The notes below the pieces were generated by a model. The model had not been told where the DNA came from and searched no databases. It saw only the letters and a list, made by a program, of their open reading frames with translations. From Bacteroidia bacterium (GTDB taxonomy: Bacteria > Bacteroidota > Bacteroidia > B-17B0 > Aurantibacillaceae), in NCBI GenBank assembly GCA_016787445.1, contig JAEUTQ010000031.1:30996-94995 (forward strand): DNA of 64,000 nucleotides. Direction: 5' to 3'. The translations under genes were made by a program, and so were the position numbers. This document shows positions 10,201-18,980 of the stretch, piece after piece (position 1 is the first letter of the stretch; each line of letters begins with the position of its first letter).

Positions 10201-11120
10201 TCAGGCTCATAGCCTAGCACGTTCTTTACCGAAGGGCTTATGTAAATATATTTAGGAGTAGGGTGGTAGGTGAAAAAATAAATGATTTCTCTTGCGTTGG
10301 TAGAAATTAAATTGAATTTTTCATTTGCATTAATAAGCTCGTCTTGAGTTTTTTTAAATTCAGTTACATCGCGACTTATTCCAATGATTGAAACAATATT
10401 TCCTTTCGAATCCTTAATTGGAGTATAAACAGTTTCTAACCAAACAGTAGATTTATTTTTTCTAAAAAAACGAATGGTATTACCTGTTTGTTTGGACTTA
10501 ACAAACTTATTGAAGTCGCTTATTGAAAAAATAAACTTCCCTTTGTCTTCCGGATGAATTACTTTTTGATAAAATTTTGGGTCGTTAATAAAATCGTTCT
10601 TCTTATACCCTAAAATATCATGTAATGAATCGCTAATAAAAGTAAAATGAGGCTTCGGATAAAAATCGAATTTGAAAAAAATATCATTCGCATGCCGATT
10701 TATCTGATTAAACAATTCTGTTTTTTTAACCAGCTCGTCTTCTCTTTGCTTACGATTGGTTATTTCAAGAATAATAGTTTGAATGGCTGGTTTTCCATTA
10801 AAAATTATTCTATTAGAGCGCGATTCGATATCACATACGTTTCCCTTTGGGGTTTTGATACTAAAATCAATTCTCTCAAAAGGTTTTCCATTTAAAATTT
10901 TAATGTTATTCTTTCGAATTAAATCGTGATAAGCCGGAAGTAAAAAATCAAAAATACTGTTTGACTTTTTAAAAAAGTCATTAGGATTTTTTAGTCCAAG
11001 AATTTCGAATCCTGCTTTATTGATGTAATGAATTTTTTCATTATCAAAAATAATTGCAGCTACCGGTAAATTATCGAGGGTTTCGGTACTTACGCTCGGA
11101 GTATCAGTTAACTTAGTCAC
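7275..11120 (-). CDS. Eight-PAS cytoplasmic sensor histidine kinase (HisKA_2 type)
   Basis: 1281 residues without a signal peptide or transmembrane segment, so it is predicted cytoplasmic. About eight consecutive PAS domains fill residues 10-1065. PAS 5-8 (starting near 555, 690, 825 and 955) are close relatives sharing the pattern AKLxAIFExGxHxxWTxN. The kinase core is at the C-terminus: HisKA_2 phospho-acceptor helix KEVHHRVKNNMQ (His near residue 1089), N-box NELVTNSIKHAF and G-box DNGKGFP and GLQLV. The start is GTG at 11120, overlapping the last codons of the upstream MORN gene. Together with the adjacent LytTR regulator it forms a two-component pair. Signal ligands are unknown. Confidence 0.95.
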   Translation of the reverse strand: MTKLTDTPSVSTETLDNLPVAAIIFDNEKIHYINKAGFEILGLKNPNDFFKKSNSIFDFLLPAYHDLIRKNNIKILNGKPFERIDFSIKTPKGNVCDIESRSNRIIFNGKPAIQTIILEITNRKQREDELVKKTELFNQINRHANDIFFKFDFYPKPHFTFISDSLHDILGYKKNDFINDPKFYQKVIHPEDKGKFIFSISDFNKFVKSKQTGNTIRFFRKNKSTVWLETVYTPIKDSKGNIVSIIGISRDVTEFKKTQDELINANEKFNLISTNAREIIYFFTYHPTPKYIYISPSVKNVLGYEPDVFYKDAFFINKKTIGKNNDLKKHEVIAASQQKRNAFKAKSVVYQVKAADGKTVWMEDNVSPILDEKGKVKFLFGVVRNITELKEKEAELNQKWSDYHQLLNESPMAFVIHDQGICRMCNKELLKILKAKSEKDVLGKNLINYIVPEQRLPALERVKQVLKGKELGFKPYKIVNTKNETVNIELRSVPVKYNGVNSVLTIIQDVSQKEIFEKERLRAEIAEEHNKSLIKEIELRKKVEEKLKQHEKEITLQAAKLSAIFESSSHLVWTVNHNLELTYFNNNYRNTFKKKYGIFPILGKQAFAFIPEKFKKENKSLWHPYYKRVLNGEHVVFERRDKNNKGEEIFREVFLSPIKNEAGKVVEIACLAHDVTDSKKFEKQNIEKAAKLRAIFESGTHIMWTFNRDRIYTSFNANFSNVINDLYGRRPVVGQPWVSPTSAREKQEYLKFWAGKAESAFKGEIVEFTTERTNRKGEKTFRQVYLHPIYDDKNNVSEVSGMGIDITDKILNEQKVKNQTAKLQAIFDGGLHYIWTINQKNELTSFNHNYSRLIKLVYGLESKLGTVINKGKMVSKRAYNEWWNNQYKKAFAGETINFETTFTDKKNNKIFLEVFLNPVYEGGKIIEVSGIAHDISDRIKNAEQIKEQAAKIKAIFESGSQLIWTINHKKEITSFNQNYANAIYNLYGFYPQENKSIRQLGNGATKPYQEFWDEKYDLAFSGVPAEFTTERFNRDGTKVYRQYVLYPIKDQNNQVIEVSGLGIDITENKRYEERITQSLKEKEILLKEVHHRVKNNMQVISSILNLQSSYVTDNYALNLLKESQNRIKTMAYIHESLYQNKTFSSINFSDYVTTLTNNILHSYTASIQKVRLVMDLQKVILNLDTSIPAGLIINELVTNSIKHAFNDEKEGIIFINLYTKDNILFLEVSDNGKGFPKEVDFKNTNSLGLQLVNTLVEQLNGNIELRENKEKGTGFFINFPM

Positions 11121-12792
11121 CTTGTTGTTTATTGTTTTCCTGCGGTTTGTTTTTAATTGCTGTGGAATAATCTCTTAAACTTTCCTCATAGGTTGGTTTA
11201 ATTTTTATTCCCTGAAGTTTAACTTCAATATCGTTTTCGTAAGTAATAGTTAAATAATTGTAGCCGTTCTCGTCATAAAATTTCCAATCACCCTGTTTTA
11301 GTCCGCCGGCATAATTACCATAAAACATTTTTAGTCCGTTTTCATAATACCAGATATGAAGTCCTTCAGGTTCTCCGTTTATAAAACGGCCTTCAAACCG
11401 CGGCTTTCCCTTTGGCATGTAATAACTACGCCATAAACTGTCTTGTTTATCTAATGAGTATTTACCTATTTCTTTATATTCCGGCGTTTCATAAACCCAA
11501 ATACCTTCCTTCATGTTATCGATATACTCTCCTTTGGTTAATATTTTTCCGTCTTCAGAATAATCAACCATAACACCTTCACGTTTACCATTAACGTATG
11601 TTTCTTCGCGCATCAAAGCGTCGTTATCATAATACCAGCGCCAAACTCCTTTTGGTCGGCCTTTTTTATCATACACACCTTTCTGTTCAATTTTTCCGTT
11701 TGGATAATAAAATATCCAATCATTAATACGATTATCATTTGCATATAATCCCTTTGCTTTAAACTCTCCTGTATTATGATACTCCATCCAAATTCCGATT
11801 TTGTTTCGTAAACTATCTACAGGTCCGCGTTCAATAATAATTCCTTCATTATAAGTAATGGCAGAGTCGGGTACAGGAATATTACGGCATACCCATTTTT
11901 TAATCCACACATCTGTAGAGTCATCGCGCTTGTATAATAAAGAATCGCATTGAAATTTTCGTTTGTATTTATAATGTGTACCAACAGCGTAACCGTTAGC
12001 ATACGGACCTTCGTATTTTAAAACGCCATCGTCATAATAATCTTTATAAATTTCGAGTACAGCTAATTCCGGTGCATTTAAAATTTGTTTACCTAAATTA
12101 AACTTTTCGGTTTTCTTTAAATTTCCCTTTTCATCGTATTGCTTTACATAACCATCCAATAAATTATCATTATAGCGTTCTTCTTTTTTTACTGAACCGT
12201 CATTATAAAATTCTTTCCAGATACCTTGCTTATTTCCTTCAGCATCTTTTCTGTTCACTCGATCTGCGCTTTGCAATATGCCGTTCTTGTATTTGTAAAT
12301 AGCGATAACTAATGAATCTTCTGATAGTTCATAGGATGTTCCGTCCGGTTTACCATTCACATAAGGTGTAGTTTGTTTCGTTTTACCGGAAGGATAAAAG
12401 TGTGTGGTTAGTCCTTGCTTAATATCATTTACATAAATTTCACGCGACACAATCCTTTCTGCGGTATCGTAATTACACACAAACCCGTCTTTTTTTCCTT
12501 CTTTATAATTGATGGTTTTAGTCAGTCGTCCGTTTTCAGAATAAAATTTCCAGACACTGTCTAATTGAAAGTTTTTACGATTCCCTTCAATTTTCATTTT
12601 ACCGTTACGGTGATAATTTTTCCAATAACCATCCGGCTTACCATCTTTCATTAAACCTTCGGATGATAAAGCACCATTATCGTAATAAAATTTATTATAA
12701 CCGTTTGGATTGGTTGTTTGAGCTGATAAAAAACCAAAAACGTTACTAAGAATAAAAATGGTAACTAAAATATGTCGTTTTAAAAGTACCAC
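11113..12792 (-). CDS. Secreted MORN-repeat (YwqK-like) protein
   Basis: 559 residues. The signal peptide (about 1-25, ending LSAQ) is followed by roughly fifteen MORN_2-type repeats of about 22 residues with a G-x-W-x-x-Y/F-x-x-x-G pattern (for example DGYWKNYHRNGKMKIEG and GIWKEFYNDGSVKKEERY). Such proteins are often labelled YwqK-family antitoxin, but no toxin partner is visible, so I do not call a toxin-antitoxin system. GTG start 24 nt after nadA; the 3' end overlaps the GTG of the histidine kinase gene. Operon position suggests an exported partner of the signalling pair, which is inference. Confidence 0.85.
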   Translation of the reverse strand: MVLLKRHILVTIFILSNVFGFLSAQTTNPNGYNKFYYDNGALSSEGLMKDGKPDGYWKNYHRNGKMKIEGNRKNFQLDSVWKFYSENGRLTKTINYKEGKKDGFVCNYDTAERIVSREIYVNDIKQGLTTHFYPSGKTKQTTPYVNGKPDGTSYELSEDSLVIAIYKYKNGILQSADRVNRKDAEGNKQGIWKEFYNDGSVKKEERYNDNLLDGYVKQYDEKGNLKKTEKFNLGKQILNAPELAVLEIYKDYYDDGVLKYEGPYANGYAVGTHYKYKRKFQCDSLLYKRDDSTDVWIKKWVCRNIPVPDSAITYNEGIIIERGPVDSLRNKIGIWMEYHNTGEFKAKGLYANDNRINDWIFYYPNGKIEQKGVYDKKGRPKGVWRWYYDNDALMREETYVNGKREGVMVDYSEDGKILTKGEYIDNMKEGIWVYETPEYKEIGKYSLDKQDSLWRSYYMPKGKPRFEGRFINGEPEGLHIWYYENGLKMFYGNYAGGLKQGDWKFYDENGYNYLTITYENDIEVKLQGIKIKPTYEESLRDYSTAIKNKPQENNKQQGD

Positions 12793-12816
12793 GGCTTTAT
12801 CCTTTAAATATACTGT

Positions 12817-13803
12817 TTATAAGCCAAATTTGGCAGATAATTCCAACATTTTTAAGATGGGTTTTTTAGCGGCTTCAATCAGCTTTTCATCCATCTTTAA
12901 CTCAGGCTCACCGTATTTTAAAGCAATATATATTTTTTCGAGCGTGTTTAATTTCATATGCGGACAATCATTACAAGCACAATTATTGTTAGGTGGCGCT
13001 GGAATGAATGTTTTTTTAGGACTCGCTTTTTGCATTTGATGCAAAATACCTGTTTCAGTAGCCACTATAAATTCATTACAATCTGATTTTTTACTGTAAT
13101 TCAAAAGTGCGGTAGTACTTCCAATATAATCTGCTTTCTCTAAAATAGCCGCTTCACATTCGGGATGCGCAATTAATTGTGCATTGGGATGTGTGGCTTT
13201 TAATTTAACAATTTTCTCCAATGAAAAAATCTCATGTACCTGACAAGCGCCATCCCATAAAACCATATTTCTTCCCGTTTTTTTATTGATGTAAGCACCT
13301 AAATTTTTATCGGGAGCAAAAATAATTTTTTGATCTTTTGGTAAACTTTCTACAATTTGTACGGCGTTACTACTGGTACAAATAATATCGCTCAACGCTT
13401 TAATTTCGGCAGTACAATTAATATAAGTTATTACAATATGATCAGGATGCTGCTTTTTAAACGCTTCAAATGGTATTGGAGGACAACTATCCGCTAAAGA
13501 ACAACCCGCCTTTAAATCGGGAATTAAAACTGTTTTGGAAGGGTTTAATATTTTAGCAGTTTCTGCCATAAAATGAACCCCTGCAAATAAAATAACATCC
13601 GCCGTACTTTTTTGAGCTTGCTGAGCCAAACCTAAACTATCGCCAATATAGTCGGCAATATCTTGTATGTCAGCATCTTGATAGTAGTGCGCAAGAATAA
13701 CCGCATTTTTCGTTTTCTTAAGATGGGCAATTTCTTCAAACAAATCAAGTGCCGGATCAATTTTTTTTTCGAGGTAACCTTTTTCTAAAAGTTCTTTATA
13801 CAT
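12817..13803 (-). CDS. nadA: Quinolinate synthase NadA
   Basis: 328 residues. [4Fe-4S] enzyme condensing iminoaspartate with dihydroxyacetone phosphate to quinolinate in de novo NAD synthesis. Visible: [20 protein letters not shown], substrate-binding [12 protein letters not shown], and three cysteines with the known spacing of cluster ligands, C101 ([10 protein letters not shown]), C187 ([10 protein letters not shown]) and C280 (CNDCPHM). nadB and nadC are not in the window. It is the first gene of a minus-strand run continuing into the MORN, kinase and regulator genes. ATG start. Confidence 0.96.
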   Translation of the reverse strand: MYKELLEKGYLEKKIDPALDLFEEIAHLKKTKNAVILAHYYQDADIQDIADYIGDSLGLAQQAQKSTADVILFAGVHFMAETAKILNPSKTVLIPDLKAGCSLADSCPPIPFEAFKKQHPDHIVITYINCTAEIKALSDIICTSSNAVQIVESLPKDQKIIFAPDKNLGAYINKKTGRNMVLWDGACQVHEIFSLEKIVKLKATHPNAQLIAHPECEAAILEKADYIGSTTALLNYSKKSDCNEFIVATETGILHQMQKASPKKTFIPAPPNNNCACNDCPHMKLNTLEKIYIALKYGEPELKMDEKLIEAAKKPILKMLELSAKFGL

Positions 13804-14299
13804 ATATATAATCTTTAATTAAATAAATTATGTATTATTATTATAAGGTGTTAGTTCTGTTAAAAGTTAAACGTTTAAAATTTGCATTTATAGGTTATCA
13901 AACACCATTAACAAGCTATTAACAAAGATACAACTTTAAAGTATTGATATTCAAACCATGCTTAGTTGATTAACATCAGTTAATACTATTTAACTTTAAT
14001 AAGTTTTAGAAAAAGCAATAAAATATACGGCTCAAAACCACACAACAATTACTTCAAACAAATTGTTTTTTTATTTGGAAAGTTAGAAACACAAGTTGTA
14101 TATAAACTTTCGGCAACATTCCATTAACTTTTTGTTTTTATTTTCTTAACCGTTAAAAAACATTTCAACACGTATATACTTCATGTTTGTTAGTTTTTTA
14201 ATGCTTACAATCAACCCTATAAGTTATAAGTGTTAATTAACGTGGATTACTAATTACCAACAAAGTGTATTTTTGTTTGCATATATTTATTATAAAAAC
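13804..14299. other. AT-rich divergent intergenic region between nadA and rpiB
   Basis: Nearly 500 bases of very AT-rich DNA with many TTAA-containing words and no ORF or RNA gene that I can support. It must contain the promoters of the two divergent transcription units. Confidence 0.55.
14268..14275 (+). promoter_or_regulatory. Candidate Bacteroidota -7 promoter element for rpiB
   Basis: TATTTTTG fits the TAnnTTTG -7 consensus known for the primary sigma factor of Bacteroidota and lies 24 nt before the rpiB start codon. No clear TTG-type -33 box is seen at the right spacing, so support is weak. Confidence 0.35.
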
Positions 14300-14731
14300 A
14301 TGAAAGTTTCAATAGGCAGCGACCACGCGGGATTTGATTTAAAATCTGAATTAATAAAATACTTGGGCTCAAAAGGCATACAAGTAATTGACAAGGGTTG
14401 TTATAGTAACGATCGTGCCGATTATCCCGATCATGGACACGCTGTGGCAAATGCCGTGGTTTCAGGAGAATGTAATTTCGGAATTGTAATTTGTGGCAGC
14501 GGAAACGGAATAAATATGAGTGTAAATAAACACAAAGGTGTAAGAAGCGCTTTATGCTGGATGCCTGAAATTGCAGCACTCGCCAAACAACACAACAACG
14601 CAAATGTAATAGCATTACCCGCTCGTTACTTAAGTACAGAAGAAGCAATAGCCTGTTTAAATGCTTTTATGAATGCCGAATTTGAAGGTGGTCGTCACCA
14701 GGGAAGAATTGATAAAATTGATGCTTGCTAA
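14300..14731 (+). CDS. rpiB: Ribose-5-phosphate isomerase B
   Basis: 143 residues, typical RpiB length. It interconverts ribose-5-phosphate and ribulose-5-phosphate. Motifs: N-terminal IGSDHAGFDLK, DYPDHGHAVA, and the active-site Cys loop GIVICGSGNGI, followed by NKHKGVRSALC and ARYLS. I chose ATG 14300 because it directly precedes MKVSIGSDHAGF, the normal RpiB N-terminus; an upstream TTG at 14273 is not supported. The next gene follows after 11 nt. Confidence 0.96.
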   Translation: MKVSIGSDHAGFDLKSELIKYLGSKGIQVIDKGCYSNDRADYPDHGHAVANAVVSGECNFGIVICGSGNGINMSVNKHKGVRSALCWMPEIAALAKQHNNANVIALPARYLSTEEAIACLNAFMNAEFEGGRHQGRIDKIDAC

Positions 14732-14742
14732 ACTCCAACCAA

Positions 14743-15270
14743 ATGAAAAAAATAATTTTAATACTCGCTCTTATTGCGCCTGTAATTCTGTTTTCACAAA
14801 AAGGAACAATGTTTCCTGACATTTCAGGAAAAGCCTTAAACGATAAATACATTGGTTTGCCCATTAAAAACGGAAAAAGCACAGTAGTGGGAATTGCCTA
14901 CAACCGCGCCGCTGAAGAAGAATTAAAAAAGTGGCTAAACCCATTATACAATACGTTTATTACTAAGCCCGGCGAAAACAAAACCTTTGATGTGGCTGAA
15001 ATTTATGATGTAAACTTTGTTTTTATTCCAATGATTGCGGGATTTAAAAAGGTAGCAGAAGATTTTAAAAACAGTACCGACAAAGAGTTTTGGCCATATA
15101 TAATGGATACAGAAAAAACAGACATAAAAGGATTGAAAGAAAAGTTAGGCGTGAAGGATGATAAAATTCCTTTCTTCTATGTTTTAGATAAAGATGGAAA
15201 AATTTTAGAAAGCGTGAGCGGTAAGTTTACAGAAGAGAAAATGGATAAACTGGAAGAGGCGGCCGAATAG
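14743..15270 (+). CDS. Exported thioredoxin-fold-like protein lacking CxxC
   Basis: 175 residues from ATG 14743 (in-frame TTG 14725 rejected). Signal peptide 1-19 (ending LFSQ). The layout resembles thioredoxin/AhpC-like folds: FPDISGKAL near the N-terminus, a GKSTVVGIAYN strand, and a C-terminal IPFFYVLDKDGKILESVSGK hairpin as in redoxin proteins. There is no CxxC, so no disulfide-redox activity is predicted; it also recalls Atp10-like proteins. Co-directional with rpiB. The stop codon abuts the stop of the convergent phosphatase gene with no intergenic base. Confidence 0.7.
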   Translation: MKKIILILALIAPVILFSQKGTMFPDISGKALNDKYIGLPIKNGKSTVVGIAYNRAAEEELKKWLNPLYNTFITKPGENKTFDVAEIYDVNFVFIPMIAGFKKVAEDFKNSTDKEFWPYIMDTEKTDIKGLKEKLGVKDDKIPFFYVLDKDGKILESVSGKFTEEKMDKLEEAAE

Positions 15271-17061
15271 TTAACGCATTATCACTAGTTTTTTATAATA
15301 GTTTTTTGTTGGGGTTTCTATAGATAAAAAATAAACCCCCTCAGACAAATCACCTGTATTTATCGGAATCGATTTTAATCCCGGACCAAACTCTTGTTGC
15401 TTAATTAAAACAAAGGACTTCCCTTCCGTCGAGAATAAACTAACTGAAAGCGGCGTAGTTTGTTTTAAATTCATTTCAAGTGTAAATTGATTTTTTATCG
15501 GATTTGGAAAAGCGCGTAACGCAATGCTATTATTCTCCAGCTCATTTACTCCGGTAAAACTTTTTATATGAAAAGTGTCTGCAACACAATTATGCGTGTC
15601 GTGTACCCAAATAGTAGTGTCGCCGTTCACCTGGATCACGTGGTTTCTTAACGTGTCGCTGCTATTACTCCATACATAATTACCGGGCCAAGAGGCGGTG
15701 AGCGTTGCGTTTTGTCCTGTGGTTAAGGTATAGGTAAAAACTTTACCGGCATTTTTCATCACTGTAAAATTATCGCGAACAATACCATCGGCACATAAAA
15801 ATTTAAAATCAACACGATTATCATTCACATCCATAATTAAAGAGCCACCATTTGTTGCATCTGAAAAACACATGGCGTCATGCGGGAAACTTGTTTGTTG
15901 TCCGCCCAACGAACCGGCAGATCCGGCAACGATATAAACAGTTCCTTTATTGGAATTGTTTTTAATATAGGGACAAGAATTAGCGCTGCCGTTATAGAGC
16001 GCGCTAGAGGAGCTCAAATGATGTTGTGTGGCATTAAATGAATTTTCATAACCAAAGTGACCTTTCATTAATTTACTTCTTTCATACGAATGACTGTGTC
16101 CGCAAAAAACAAAATCAACATTGTAACGCTCTAAAATTCTTAAAACGTTTTTTCGTATACTGTCTAATTCTCCTTCTGTATCGGAATTATGCGAACCCAT
16201 AGTGTAAGGCGGGTGATGCCAATAAGCAACAACCCAAGGCAGTGAGTTTGCGGCTAAGTCTTGTTTTAACCAGGTTATTTGCGGACCCAGCGTATCGTAT
16301 AAGCGATATTGATTGAATTCGTGTCCGTAGGAGTCTAAAGAAACGAAATGCACGTTTCCATAATTGTAGGAATAAAACGCTTCGGTACCCGACCAAACAC
16401 CGCCCGCTTCGCCGCCAGATGGTAAATTAAAAATTTTATAATACGAGATATCGTGGTTGTTTTGTGATACTAGTGCATTTGCATAATCGTGGTTTCCGGG
16501 CGATGGCCAAAGTACCGCGTGTTTCATAATATCAGTTTGGTAAATATTAAAAAACTTGGCATTATATTCTGCGTCGAGCCCGTTGTCATAAGCGTTGTCA
16601 CCTAACAAAAGCCATCCGTCGGTAAGGCGATTACCGTTATATTGTAAATATTTGTTTTTAACATCTAATTGATTCGTGGAGCCGTTACCGCAATCGCCTG
16701 TAATCCAAAAACGATACTTTCCCGGTGTTCCATGGGCAGGAGAAGTAACAAAATAGTTAGTTGTGTCGCCTTGTAATGTAAACGTAGATCCTCCAATGGC
16801 GTAAAAGTATTTTGTGTAAGGATTTAATCCGCCAATATAAACCTGATGAACTGTATCGGGGATAGAATTAATGTAACTTAAACTTAAAGAAGAGGGATTT
16901 GTGCCATAACTTAATTTCGTATCGGTTTTTACATTGGTTTCCCATTTTACAATAATAGAGTTTGGCGTGCCTGTTTGTAAGTACGGACCTTTAACTATCG
17001 AAACCTGCGCCTGCAAATAAACCGAAACAAAAAACAAAATATGGAAACAATGTTTTAGCAT
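15271..17061 (-). CDS. Purple acid phosphatase-like metallophosphoesterase with T9SS sorting domain
   Basis: 596 residues. Signal peptide (about 1-18, YLQAQ), an N-terminal fibronectin-like domain (about 20-115, KGPYLQTGTPNSIIVKWET) as in purple acid phosphatases, then the calcineurin-type catalytic domain. Its five metal-site blocks are GDCGNG, LLGDNAYDNG, SPGNHDYAN, YWHHPPY and FCGHSHSYERS. The C-terminus is a T9SS type A sorting domain (about 515-596, RAFPNPIKNQFTLEM...GVYFLSI). It likely hydrolyses phosphomonoesters at the cell surface. Its ATG overlaps the end of the radical SAM gene by 7 nt, so the two are translated from one message. Confidence 0.92.
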   Translation of the reverse strand: MLKHCFHILFFVSVYLQAQVSIVKGPYLQTGTPNSIIVKWETNVKTDTKLSYGTNPSSLSLSYINSIPDTVHQVYIGGLNPYTKYFYAIGGSTFTLQGDTTNYFVTSPAHGTPGKYRFWITGDCGNGSTNQLDVKNKYLQYNGNRLTDGWLLLGDNAYDNGLDAEYNAKFFNIYQTDIMKHAVLWPSPGNHDYANALVSQNNHDISYYKIFNLPSGGEAGGVWSGTEAFYSYNYGNVHFVSLDSYGHEFNQYRLYDTLGPQITWLKQDLAANSLPWVVAYWHHPPYTMGSHNSDTEGELDSIRKNVLRILERYNVDFVFCGHSHSYERSKLMKGHFGYENSFNATQHHLSSSSALYNGSANSCPYIKNNSNKGTVYIVAGSAGSLGGQQTSFPHDAMCFSDATNGGSLIMDVNDNRVDFKFLCADGIVRDNFTVMKNAGKVFTYTLTTGQNATLTASWPGNYVWSNSSDTLRNHVIQVNGDTTIWVHDTHNCVADTFHIKSFTGVNELENNSIALRAFPNPIKNQFTLEMNLKQTTPLSVSLFSTEGKSFVLIKQQEFGPGLKSIPINTGDLSEGVYFLSIETPTKNYYKKLVIMR

Positions 17062-18719
17062 GTAATAAAATCGCTTGGTTTAACTACGCGCGCCTTCGCT
17101 TCACCCGAGTACTCTACAATTAAGTTATATGATTCCGGAACGATTTCATTTTTAAATACAAAATCATCAAAATTAAAAGACAGCGGAAGTACAATGTATC
17201 TGAATTGATGGAGATTTAGCTTGTGATTCTGTATTATCTGTTGTTTTTGTTCGCGTCCTACTTCATCCAAGTAAAGCGTTTTTGGTTTTACTTTATAATG
17301 TAAATAATAATCTACCGCGATAAGTTCCCTTAATACAAAATCATCCGGATAATTCATTTTTGCATAATCTGTAATAATATCAAACACATCGGTAAGGCTG
17401 TATTGGTGGTATTCTTTTTTTGTACCGAAAAACGCACCGAGCCCTAATAGGAAATCGAAACTGCCATATTTTTGAGTGACATAACGCAGCGTGTTAATCG
17501 CTCTTTTTTTGTTCCAGTAAATTTCTAAGGCGTGTTCCAGTTTTACGATTTGAGAAAGTTCTTCTTCCGAAAGATAATTACTTCGGATAATTTGGTAAGG
17601 CGGGTTTTCATCAAATTCAAACCCATGCTCTTTATATTTATAGCGAACAGGCGTGCCTTTCAAAAATTTTAAAAAACCTAACTGCAATTCGGGCGCAAAT
17701 AATTTAAACACCTCTTCAAAGCTGTTTTTAATGTCGTCCCAATAATCTAAAGGTAATCCAACAATTAAATCCAAATGCAGCTCCACGTAATCATAGATAC
17801 TTAGAATAATTTGTTTTGTTTTTTCAAAGTTTTGTTTTCGGCTTACTTCCAAATTAGCCTTTTGATTGACTGTTTGAATGCCAATTTCAAAACGAAATAA
17901 ACCTTTCGGGACTTTTTCTTTTATGAAGGCAATAATATCGGGATGAAGAATGTCGGCCGTTATTTCAAATTGAAACACATTGCCCGGCTTATGATTTTCG
18001 AGAATGAAATTAAAAACCCACAACGTAAAATCGCGCTTCATGTTAAAGGTTCTGTCGAGAAACTTTATAACACGACCGTGTTCCATCAAGTAAAGCAAGG
18101 TTTCTTCAATATGCTTTTGTGGCAGGTAGCGGACTTTATTATCGAGACTCGCTAAACAAAACTCACACTTGTACGGACAACCCCTTGAAGTTTCTATATA
18201 AAGAACTTTGTTTTTTAATTCCTCAACATTGTCGCTTTGATAGGGCATTAAGTCTTCAAACTCCTTCACATCAAAAATGGGAGCGGATGGATTTTCAATG
18301 ATTGCATCACCGGATTTATAAACTAAAGAGCGAACAGAATCCACGTTTGGAAATGCATTTAAAAATTCTTTAAAAGCAATTTCACCTTCACCAACAATGA
18401 TATAGTCTATATAATCTTTTGAAATGACATTCTGGTAATCATAGCTTACTTCGGGTCCGCCTAACAGAATTTTAATTTTTGGATTTATCTCTTTTAATTT
18501 TTCGCACACCAATAAGGTTTGCGTGATATTCCATATATAACAACTAAACGCGACTAGATCATACTCTTTGCAGTAATCTACTATATCATCCGGATTCTCT
18601 TTAATGGTAAATTCTTTCCAACGGAGACCGGATTGCTCTTTGTTTAATTCATAAAGTAGCCTCACCGCCAGGTTGGCGTGTATATATTTTGAATTAAGTG
18701 AACAAATCAAACTTTTCAT
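17055..18719 (-). CDS. B12-binding domain radical SAM protein (DUF4080 type)
   Basis: 554 residues. The cobalamin-binding-like Rossmann domain (about 1-125; SLNSKYIHANLAVRLLYEL, LLGGPEVSYD, IIVGEGE) is followed by a radical SAM domain with the cluster motif C181-x3-C185-x2-C188 in SRGCPYKCEFC and a C-terminal DUF4080-like region. The classic DxHxxG base of B12-binding domains is not seen. Substrate unknown; such proteins act in methyl transfer or other radical chemistry. I chose ATG 18719 (MKSLICSLNSKYIHANLA) over a non-ATG start at 18776. The 3' end overlaps the phosphatase gene start. Confidence 0.88.
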   Translation of the reverse strand: MKSLICSLNSKYIHANLAVRLLYELNKEQSGLRWKEFTIKENPDDIVDYCKEYDLVAFSCYIWNITQTLLVCEKLKEINPKIKILLGGPEVSYDYQNVISKDYIDYIIVGEGEIAFKEFLNAFPNVDSVRSLVYKSGDAIIENPSAPIFDVKEFEDLMPYQSDNVEELKNKVLYIETSRGCPYKCEFCLASLDNKVRYLPQKHIEETLLYLMEHGRVIKFLDRTFNMKRDFTLWVFNFILENHKPGNVFQFEITADILHPDIIAFIKEKVPKGLFRFEIGIQTVNQKANLEVSRKQNFEKTKQIILSIYDYVELHLDLIVGLPLDYWDDIKNSFEEVFKLFAPELQLGFLKFLKGTPVRYKYKEHGFEFDENPPYQIIRSNYLSEEELSQIVKLEHALEIYWNKKRAINTLRYVTQKYGSFDFLLGLGAFFGTKKEYHQYSLTDVFDIITDYAKMNYPDDFVLRELIAVDYYLHYKVKPKTLYLDEVGREQKQQIIQNHKLNLHQFRYIVLPLSFNFDDFVFKNEIVPESYNLIVEYSGEAKARVVKPSDFITC

Positions 18720-18980
18720 TGGGAAAACACCGCTTCTAAAAAGATTTAAATTAACGCAAAAAGATGCAATTAACAAGGGCTTGTTAACTTAAAACGTTAA
18801 AAAACCGAACCTTTTTAAATTCATAGCGTACAAAAAGTAAACCTTAACCCCAAGCATACCCGAAACCCGAGTTGATTTTTCAGCAAGGGCTGGTAAATAG
18901 CAAAGACAACAATTCAATCATTTATTCATTAATCAATCATATTCACATGAAAACAAACATTTATTTAAAACTCATTCGTT

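Noticed and set aside
11113..12792. Toxin-antitoxin system suggested by the YwqK-like MORN repeats
   Set aside because: The protein has a signal peptide and no toxin gene adjoins it; the family name is not evidence of function.
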